From Anaerofustis sp. (GTDB taxonomy: Bacteria > Bacillota > Clostridia > Eubacteriales > Anaerofustaceae): a stretch of 12,951 nucleotides of DNA. Shown here in pieces: positions 1 through 4,535 of this stretch (positions within the stretch are counted from its first letter, which is position 1; every line of letters starts with the position of its first letter). The DNA lies in NCBI RefSeq assembly GCF_019420015.1, contig NZ_JAHZIA010000038.1, positions 20,328 through 33,278 of the forward strand. Reading direction: 5' to 3'. A program made the translations under genes and the position numbers. The notes below the pieces were generated by a model, which made no database searches, was not told the origin of the DNA, and saw only the letters and a list, made by a program, of their open reading frames with translations.

Positions 1-795
1 TTTAAAACCAATCAACAAAATGATTTATGGTATGGTGCTTTATTTATGATAATTTTTTCTTTTATGGGGTTGTGGTTATTCTGGGAAAGATTAAGCTTTA
101 AAATAAAAGTATACAAAAATAATTTTATTGTTCGTAATTTTTTTATGAGAGAAAAGAAATATAAATTTGAAGATTTAACAGATTATATGGAATATTCTCT
201 ATATAGGTTGGGGTTTGTTTCGGTCATTGATGCATATATTAATAATAAACGTGTTATATCCATAAGTGAATGGGATATAGATTATGATAAGTTAAGAAAA
301 GATATAAAAAAACATATAAATAAAAATGTTCAAAATATAAAAAAAGATATTACTTTAACAGCGCACTTATCACAACCAATACTATTTATTATTTTAAGTT
401 TCGCCACTATATATTTATTTTTTATGGTTTTTCCTGATTTTAAAAAATATGGTTATTTATACTCAGCAGAAAATTTTCCTTTCAAAGGAATGGAATTAAT
501 TATACTTTTGTTTATGATTGCATCAGGTCTTATGCTTTATGGGATAAAACATTTGACGAGTAAAATATATATACATGAAAGAAAAGTAATATATAAAAAA
601 TATTTTTTTATAAAAAAATACTATCATTTTACGGATTTTAGTTATTTTGTTGTTAAAAATGAAGGTGGAAATTCTGTAATAAAAATATATGATAAGAGTA
701 ATAAAAAAATAATTACAATACCAGATTTTTATAAAAATAAAGATATTTTGATAGTAAAGCTTAAAAATAATGGTGTTAAACGGGTAGATATTTAA
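1..795 (+). CDS. Membrane protein with tandem PH-like domains, 5'-truncated by window edge
   Basis: I do not recognise a named family with certainty. The reading frame is open back to base 1, so the gene starts upstream; the first in-window ATG is at 46 but sits inside a membrane helix. In the visible 264 residues the order is: a helix (about 9-30), a soluble beta-rich segment with the motif RNFF-REKKY-F-DLTDY, two more helices (about 120-143 and 160-180), then a second soluble segment with a similar pattern (KIYI...KKYFF-KKYYHFTDF). The soluble parts resemble bacterial PH-like (bPH2/YdbS-type) domains anchored to the inner leaflet, but this is by eye. It is a paralogue of the protein at 1626-2573: about 10 of 18 residues are identical across the RNxF motif and the helix order is the same. 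By comparison about 45-60 N-terminal residues, with a first helix, lie outside the window. Role unknown; a membrane-stress or immunity function is inference. Confidence 0.7.
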   Translation, partial: FKTNQQNDLWYGALFMIIFSFMGLWLFWERLSFKIKVYKNNFIVRNFFMREKKYKFEDLTDYMEYSLYRLGFVSVIDAYINNKRVISISEWDIDYDKLRKDIKKHINKNVQNIKKDITLTAHLSQPILFIILSFATIYLFFMVFPDFKKYGYLYSAENFPFKGMELIILLFMIASGLMLYGIKHLTSKIYIHERKVIYKKYFFIKKYYHFTDFSYFVVKNEGGNSVIKIYDKSNKKIITIPDFYKNKDILIVKLKNNGVKRVDI

Positions 796-868
796 AAATA
801 AAATTTTATAAATTATAATAATGATTTAAATTGTGGTTAATACAGTAAATTCAGTAAGAAGATTTTTT

Positions 869-900
869 AGGAGGTTTAGATGGTAAAATGGAAAATATAA
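869..900 (+). promoter_or_regulatory. Strong RBS with overlapping 6-codon mini-ORF ahead of the 152-aa gene
   Basis: AGGAGG lies at 869-874. The ATG at 880 is 5 nt downstream, near the optimum, but opens only a six-codon frame (MVKWKI, stop TAA 898-900). The ATG at 888, which opens the 152-residue protein, is 13 nt from the same site, longer than usual. Either the main gene is translated inefficiently or by reinitiation, or a small indel has separated the original start from its frame. Confidence 0.5.
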
Positions 901-1346
901 GATTGATTTTATTTATAATTTCTCCTATATTATTTTCTGTAATAATAGGTACTGGATCTTATACTGATCATTTATATGAAAAATATGGGAAACCTGTAAA
1001 GGGTAAATATTATAATAGAAATCCAAAAATAGAACCTCCTTTTATAAAGCGGCTTTTTAGAATAGGCTGGGAAGACAGATATAAAGAGAGTGCGAAAAGA
1101 AGAAAGCGATTTATGTATTTTTTATGGCTTACGAGGATTAATTATGGTGTAACTATAATTCTTTTAATTTTTACAATAATATGTATGCTTTTTAAGCTAG
1201 TTCCAAATGAAATATTAAAATATATCATAATAGGTAAAGCTATAATTGTGGATTCCGTATGCGTAATTTCTTGTTTACCATTTGGGTTGTTTGTTTCACT
1301 TATACTTGCGGACTCAGTGCATCCTACAGATATGTGGTGGGGGTAA
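888..1346 (+). CDS. Small unknown membrane protein (152 aa, about three helices)
   Basis: I do not recognise this protein. It has an N-terminal hydrophobic segment (residues about 4-22) and a strongly basic central segment (about 30-78, rich in Lys/Arg with GKYYNRNP and ESAKRRKR). Two further hydrophobic helices follow (about 84-107 and 113-142), and a short tail ends MWWG. It is probably an inner-membrane protein with a positively charged cytoplasmic loop. It lies between two paralogous membrane proteins, suggesting a shared process, and small three-helix proteins are frequent in bacteriocin or toxin immunity clusters; that role is inference. The start used is ATG 888; the RBS is unusually distant (see 869-900). 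The same frame stays open after the TAA at 1344-1346 and becomes extremely Lys-rich, so this protein may once have been longer. A weak TATAAT at 814-819 has no good -35 partner. Confidence 0.6.
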   Translation: MENIRLILFIISPILFSVIIGTGSYTDHLYEKYGKPVKGKYYNRNPKIEPPFIKRLFRIGWEDRYKESAKRRKRFMYFLWLTRINYGVTIILLIFTIICMLFKLVPNEILKYIIIGKAIIVDSVCVISCLPFGLFVSLILADSVHPTDMWWG

Positions 1347-1603
1347 AAAGTAAAAACAGTCAAGAAGAAAATTGTAAAAACAGCAAAAAAAATAAAGAAA
1401 AAAGTTAAAAAAACTGTAAAAAAAATAGTGAGAAAAGCAAAAAAGTGTATCATACCGTAAGGAAAAAAGCCAAAGCTGTGGTTAGAACGGCAAAAAAGGT
1501 TATAAAAAAAGCTAGAACTGTTGTAAAAAAGACAGTTAAAAAAATAGCAACATCCGTAAAAAGAAGAGTTGTTCGTTTTATAGGCAGATTTAAATGGTGG
1601 TAA
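1347..1603 (+). pseudogene. Concealed, frame-split, extremely basic Lys/Arg-rich repeat peptide
   Basis: Directly after the TAA of the 152-aa gene the same frame runs on for 37 codons (VKTVKKK, VKTAKKI, VKKTVKKI, VRKAKK) to a TAA at 1458-1460. The same style of sequence then continues in the -1 frame (VYHTVRKKAKAV, VRTAKKVIKKARTV, VKKTVKKIATSVKRR) to FKWW and TAA 1601-1603. Joined at 1439-1445 this gives about 85 residues with 39 Lys/Arg and no Asp/Glu, in amphipathic blocks of V/T/A/I plus KK. No ATG with an RBS serves it; a GTG at 1428 is the only ordinary start in the first frame. It may be a decayed gene, the Lys-rich linker of a polymorphic (RHS/LXG-type) toxin, a cationic peptide, or a frameshift/readthrough extension of the preceding gene. 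That it is protein-coding is inferred from the regular residue pattern, which switches frame cleanly. Confidence 0.5.
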
Positions 1604-1625
1604 AGATAGAAAGAGAGGTATTAAA

Positions 1626-2573
1626 ATGAACAATACTGTAATTGAAAGAATAATGAAAGAAGAGACATATATTGTCTCTTCTTCAAAAGGATTAATGATA
1701 ATACTTGGGATAGTAAGTATGTTACTTTTATACGGAGGTTGTACTTACGTATATCAGGTTGTAAGTAAGGGAATTGCAGGAGAAAAGATATTATACATAG
1801 TACTCTTTATGGGAATATTCGGCTTGTTTTTTGGAACGTTATGGAACAGATTAACTTTTAAAATAACAGTAACAAAGGATAGATTAAAGGTAAGAAATAT
1901 GTTCTTTAAAGAAAAAGAATATTATTTTAATGATATTACAAATTATAAGTGTACTAAGGGAAGATGGAACAGTAACGTAAATGTATTTATGGAAGAAAAA
2001 AAGATATTTTCCATAGATTCAGGTGATAATAACTTTAACAGATTATACGGTGACATAAAAAATGAGGTGGAAAGGAAAAATCAGGGGAAATCATCCATTA
2101 AAGAAAATGTAAAAGAATATACTGTCAAAAAGAAGAAAGAAGAGAAAAAAAATCTTATTAGTTTAATTGTTGCTTTAATAATGACTATTCCGTTTATTGG
2201 TGGTTTTTTGTTAGCTCTTGGTGGTTCGCCAGAGGATGTATTTATAATTTGTAGTATAGGAGCGATAATGTTTTTTTTAATTATATTATTAGCTATACAA
2301 GAGTACTTTATAAAAATTATTGTTAAAGAGGATACGATTATATTAATAAAACCACCTCATGCTAAAAAATATTGTAAAATGAGTGATATAAAAAAAATAA
2401 ATAATAAATATGATATTATAGAGATATATATGAAAGACTATACTTTTTCTTCTCAATTTGCTGCTTTTTCCAAAGAGAAAGCTGAAAATGTTGATATATT
2501 TTTAAAACAAGCAGAAGAAAACGGTGTTATGATAACAACTTCTGATTTTGATACTTTTAATATGTTGAAATAA
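1626..2573 (+). CDS. Four-helix membrane protein with two PH-like domains, paralogue of gene at 1
   Basis: The family is not recognised with certainty. The 315 residues show a clear duplicated layout. Helices at about 22-46 and 54-74 are followed by a soluble segment (75-150) carrying RNMFFKEKEYYFNDITNY (90-107) and a Lys/Glu-rich linker (150-176). Helices at about 177-199 and 204-226 follow, then a second soluble segment (227-300). The soluble parts resemble membrane-anchored bacterial PH-like domains of the YdbS/YdbT kind; in Bacillus, YdbST has been linked to resistance against antimicrobial peptides. The start ATG 1626 has an AGAGAGG-type site about 7 nt upstream. It sits 22 nt after the Lys-rich reading frame and is probably cotranscribed with the genes before it, ending at the terminator at 2650-2676. 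It is a paralogue of the truncated gene at the window start, so the pair probably arose by duplication. A resistance or immunity role is a hypothesis. Confidence 0.75.
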   Translation: MNNTVIERIMKEETYIVSSSKGLMIILGIVSMLLLYGGCTYVYQVVSKGIAGEKILYIVLFMGIFGLFFGTLWNRLTFKITVTKDRLKVRNMFFKEKEYYFNDITNYKCTKGRWNSNVNVFMEEKKIFSIDSGDNNFNRLYGDIKNEVERKNQGKSSIKENVKEYTVKKKKEEKKNLISLIVALIMTIPFIGGFLLALGGSPEDVFIICSIGAIMFFLIILLAIQEYFIKIIVKEDTIILIKPPHAKKYCKMSDIKKINNKYDIIEIYMKDYTFSSQFAAFSKEKAENVDIFLKQAEENGVMITTSDFDTFNMLK

Positions 2574-2649
2574 AAATAATGCGGATATATTTAAAACATA
2601 TAAGAGAGAGATGGGTATATCATTTATATTTTAATAAAATATTATTATA

Positions 2650-2676
2650 AAAAAGAGGTTGATTTTACCTCTTTTT
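2650..2676. terminator. Bidirectional intrinsic terminator between converging genes
   Basis: A 10-bp stem AAAAAGAGGT (2650-2659) pairs with ACCTCTTTTT (2667-2676) around a 7-nt loop. T-rich tracts lie on both sides, so it can end transcripts from the membrane-protein cluster (+) and the protease gene (-). The stop codon of the protease gene (2665-2667) lies within the hairpin. Confidence 0.85.
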
Positions 2677-3222
2677 GTTTTTTATTATAAATTCTTTGAA
2701 TTGTTTGATAAGTATGGATTCCATTGGATTTATGTAATATTTATTGAGAGATTCCTTTTCCTGGAATCTTTGAAATCTTATTTCTCCCGCTTTTTTTGAT
2801 ATACGGCATAATTCCCTGAGTTCACTTTCGGTTTGTACCTTTAACTCATGTAAGACACAAAGGGGCGCAAGAACCCTTATTGCAAACATATTGGCTTCAA
2901 TTTCCAAATCATTATATGATAAGTTATTTTTGTTTTGATGATGATTAAGTAAGATATGTCCAAGTTCATGAGCTATGGTGAATCTTACTCGATGTTTGTT
3001 GTTCATCTCTTTATTAATGTATATTGTTTTTTTGCCGTTATTTATTACTGAAAATCCGTTTTTAAATTTTTTTGCAAATTTATGGTTTTCATTATAACAT
3101 CTTATGCTTATATTAAGTTGTTCGCATATATCGATTATATCGATAGGTAATTTGGTAGCATTAGTTTCTATCAAAACATACCAAGCCCATTCTTGAATGT
3201 TCCTGTATTCTTTTCCGGTCAT
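2665..3222 (-). CDS. ImmA/IrrE-family metallo-endopeptidase
   Basis: A 185-residue zinc peptidase of the ImmA/IrrE family (COG2856/DUF955 type). The zinc site HELGH is at residues 85-89 within FTIAHELGHILLNHH, and the downstream EIEANMFA (107-114) supplies the expected third ligand (Glu109). In ICEBs1 and related phages, ImmA cleaves the ImmR repressor to release lytic or excision genes, and the gene order here matches: it follows an XRE repressor on the same strand with only 20 nt between, so the two form one transcription unit. The likely substrate is therefore the neighbouring repressor (inference). The start is ATG 3220-3222; the RBS is weak (GAAAG), so translation may depend on coupling to the repressor. 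No integrase, excisionase or structural phage gene is nearby in this window. Confidence 0.9.
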   Translation of the reverse strand: MTGKEYRNIQEWAWYVLIETNATKLPIDIIDICEQLNISIRCYNENHKFAKKFKNGFSVINNGKKTIYINKEMNNKHRVRFTIAHELGHILLNHHQNKNNLSYNDLEIEANMFAIRVLAPLCVLHELKVQTESELRELCRISKKAGEIRFQRFQEKESLNKYYINPMESILIKQFKEFIIKNKKR

Positions 3223-3242
3223 TTGCTTTATCTTTCTGTGTT

Positions 3243-3590
3243 TTATTTTTTCGTTATAAGTTTAGTGTGTTCATTTAAGTCTTTTAGGTTTTCATTATTT
3301 AGTTCAAGTGTATTGTATCCGTCGCCTCTTGCAATCATTTTTAGTGTATTGTTATTTTCTTTCTTTTGTTTAAATCCAAAAGTTTCTAGAATATCGTTAA
3401 CCTGGTAAATGTCACATAAAGTAAGAAATATATCCGGATAAGGCAGTCTTTGACCGCTTTCCCAGCCATAGATGGTTTTTGATGCAACTTTAAAATTTCT
3501 TTTTTCAAGCATAATTCGTACATCTTCTATGGTAAGCTTATTGTTTCGTCTAAGTTCTTTTAATTTAAATGACATTTGCTTTTTATTCAT
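3243..3590 (-). CDS. XRE-family repressor (ImmR-like)
   Basis: A 115-residue DNA-binding protein with an N-terminal helix-turn-helix (residues about 7-66). The segment LTIEDVRIMLEKR followed by SKTIYGWESGQRLPYPDIFLTLCDIYQV is typical of the Cro/C1 (XRE) fold. The C-terminal third (about 75-115) is polar and Lys/Asn-rich and could hold the cleavage site for the metallopeptidase encoded next. The start ATG 3588-3590 is preceded by AAGGAG (3600-3605) at 9 nt. It has its own near-consensus promoter (3614-3642) whose spacer is a perfect palindrome, implying autorepression. The divergent small HTH gene at 3749 would be its main target. The ImmR role is inferred from gene order and domain content. 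Confidence 0.88.
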   Translation of the reverse strand: MNKKQMSFKLKELRRNNKLTIEDVRIMLEKRNFKVASKTIYGWESGQRLPYPDIFLTLCDIYQVNDILETFGFKQKKENNNTLKMIARGDGYNTLELNNENLKDLNEHTKLITKK

Positions 3591-3613
3591 TTTTATTAAC
3601 TCCTTGCTATTAA

Positions 3614-3642
3614 ATCATATAAAAAAGTGACTTTTTTGTCAA
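3614..3642 (-). promoter_or_regulatory. Repressor-gene promoter (TTGACA-17-TATGAT)
   Basis: On the - strand, the -35 TTGACA (complement of 3637-3642) and the -10 TATGAT (complement of 3614-3619) are separated by 17 bp. This fits SigA consensus closely and drives the repressor-protease pair. Confidence 0.85.
3621..3637. promoter_or_regulatory. Palindromic operator inside the repressor promoter spacer
   Basis: AAAAAAGT (3621-3628), G, ACTTTTTT (3630-3637) form a perfect 17-bp palindrome. It fills the space between the -10 and -35 of the repressor promoter, so a bound dimer would block RNA polymerase. Assignment to this repressor is inference. Confidence 0.55.
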
Positions 3643-3682
3643 TATAAATAATTATTCGCCGTATCTTCATTTTGAAGAAAAA

Positions 3683-3703
3683 CATTGACAAAATTTGGCA
3701 ATG
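3683..3703. promoter_or_regulatory. Palindromic operator over the -35 of the divergent promoter
   Basis: Arms CATTGACAAA (3683-3692) and TTTGGCAATG (3694-3703) match at 9 of 10 positions around a central A. The site covers the -35 of the + strand promoter, where repressor binding would silence the small HTH gene. A smaller palindrome, TCTTCA/TGAAGA (3664-3669/3673-3678), lies midway between the two promoters. Confidence 0.55.
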
Positions 3704-3713
3704 ATATTATAAT
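3685..3713 (+). promoter_or_regulatory. Consensus promoter (TTGACA-17-TATAAT) for the Cro-like gene
   Basis: TTGACA at 3685-3690 and TATAAT at 3708-3713 with a 17-bp spacer match SigA consensus at every position. Transcription would start near 3720, about 29 nt before the ATG at 3749. Such a strong promoter normally needs tight repression, which fits the overlapping palindrome. Confidence 0.88.
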
Positions 3714-3748
3714 TATCACAAAATTCTTCGAAACGAGGAAAAAATAAT

Positions 3749-3994
3749 ATGGATTCAAAACATTATATAAAAAACAAATCTTTTAAATGTGACAGCCATA
3801 AAGATAAAGCGAGCAGAAATCTATCTAGATATATTGTTGAAAATAATATTGATATAGATGAAATATGCAAAGAAACCGGTATTGGATATAATTCTTTAAA
3901 TGAAAGTATTAATTTGGGACAAAGGAATTTGGAAGTTGATGAGTTTTTAGAGATTTGTAATTTTATTGATGAAGACCCTAAAAAATTTAAATAA
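3749..3994 (+). CDS. Small Cro-like helix-turn-helix protein
   Basis: An 81-residue protein. After a basic N-terminal stretch, residues about 22-75 (RNLSRYIVENNIDIDEICKE, then TGIGYNSLNESINLGQRNLEVDEFLEIC) have the spacing of an XRE-type helix-turn-helix, though shorter and more divergent than the repressor on the other strand. Position opposite an ImmR/ImmA pair and behind a consensus promoter suggests a Cro or Xis-like regulator switched on when the repressor is cleaved. The start ATG 3749 is preceded by a GAGG (3735-3738) at 10 nt. A 48-residue reading frame follows 21 nt downstream and a strong terminator ends the unit at 4199. Family membership is likely; the exact role is inferred from context. 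Confidence 0.75.
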   Translation: MDSKHYIKNKSFKCDSHKDKASRNLSRYIVENNIDIDEICKETGIGYNSLNESINLGQRNLEVDEFLEICNFIDEDPKKFK

Positions 3995-4015
3995 TAGGGG
4001 AGAATTGATATTAGA

Positions 4016-4162
4016 ATGTCAAATGAGGAGATTTTTAAATTTTATAAAATAATATATACGGTAGATGAAAATTCAAGATTTGTCTACCTTCGGAATTTAA
4101 AAAGTTTTAAATATGGGGATATAACTAAATTTTACTTTGTGGATTGTATTAAAGTTCAATAA
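4016..4162 (+). CDS. Small hypothetical protein (48 aa)
   Basis: I do not recognise this product. ATG 4016 opens 48 codons ending TAA 4160-4162. The protein starts MSNEEIFKFYKIIYTVDE, is aromatic-rich (many Phe/Tyr), has no membrane helix and ends with DCIKVQ. It lies 21 nt after the Cro-like gene and 5 nt before a terminator stem, so it fits as the last gene of that transcript. An AGGGGAG site at 3996-4002 is about 13 nt upstream, longer than ideal. It could be a truncated remnant of a phage or ICE gene, or a genuine small partner. Support is context plus an uninterrupted frame only. Confidence 0.5.
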   Translation: MSNEEIFKFYKIIYTVDENSRFVYLRNLKSFKYGDITKFYFVDCIKVQ

Positions 4163-4167
4163 ATATT

Positions 4168-4199
4168 AAAAGAGCAGACGGTTAAAAGTCTGCTCTTTT
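4168..4199. terminator. Strong intrinsic terminator, usable from both sides
   Basis: A 12-bp perfect stem AAAAGAGCAGAC (4168-4179) pairs with GTCTGCTCTTTT (4188-4199) around an 8-nt loop, followed by T-rich sequence on the + strand. On the - strand it would also end the transcript of the 61-residue gene at 4222. Confidence 0.9.
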
Positions 4200-4221
4200 T
4201 AATGAGCCTTTAAATTTTTAA

Positions 4222-4407
4222 CTATTTCAATTTGTATTTATTTTTATCCGGTACTTCCATTTGGAATAAATCTTGATAGGATTCCAATTCGGCTTCGCTT
4301 TGAGGGATGTTTCTCATCAGTCCGGTGCATTCCGTTTCCGATGCTGAATGTGAATTTTTTAAAAAATCCGTATCCGGCGGATTTAAATTTTTTTTATCTA
4401 CTTTCAT
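4222..4407 (-). CDS. Small conserved-looking acidic protein (61 aa)
   Basis: A 61-residue soluble protein with no membrane helix or signal peptide. The segment ECTGLMRNIPQSEAELESYQDL (residues about 26-47) resembles, from memory, a pattern in small uncharacterised clostridial proteins (TGL-P-xx-P-x-sEaE-eaYedl). I cannot confirm this without a search and give no function. The start is well supported: AGGAGGT (complement of 4414-4420) lies 6 nt before the ATG at 4405-4407, one of the best ribosome sites in the window. It follows the ABC exporter operon on the same strand but is separated from it by a strong terminator (4508-4535). Either it has its own weak promoter in 4421-4500, where I find no good match, or it is read through. 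The terminator at 4168-4199 lies downstream. Confidence 0.75.
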   Translation of the reverse strand: MKVDKKNLNPPDTDFLKNSHSASETECTGLMRNIPQSEAELESYQDLFQMEVPDKNKYKLK

Positions 4408-4507
4408 ATAATTACCTCCTTTGATTTATTTTTTCAATAATTGTTTTGATTTATAACTTTTATTTTAATTTTGATATATTTACCTTTTACAAAAATTTAT
4501 TTAAAAT

Positions 4508-4535
4508 AAAAAAGAACCGTATTCGGTTCTTTTTT
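4508..4535 (-). terminator. Intrinsic terminator of the ABC exporter operon
   Basis: A 12-bp stem AAAAAAGAACCG (4508-4519) pairs with CGGTTCTTTTTT (4524-4535) around a TATT loop, followed on the - strand by a T-rich tract. The exporter stop codon (4534-4536) is at its base. Confidence 0.88.

Noticed and set aside
796..868. Promoter for the 152-aa gene from TATAAT at 814-819
   Set aside because: The -35 position reads TTTAAA and AT-rich DNA gives many chance -10 boxes; readthrough from the upstream gene is as likely.
1142..1633. 163-codon open frame on the - strand, Phe/Ser-rich
   Set aside because: It is the antisense of the Lys-rich A-tract region and of the 152-aa gene; poly-Lys codons read backwards give Phe and Ser. 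It has no RBS and no membrane-protein logic.
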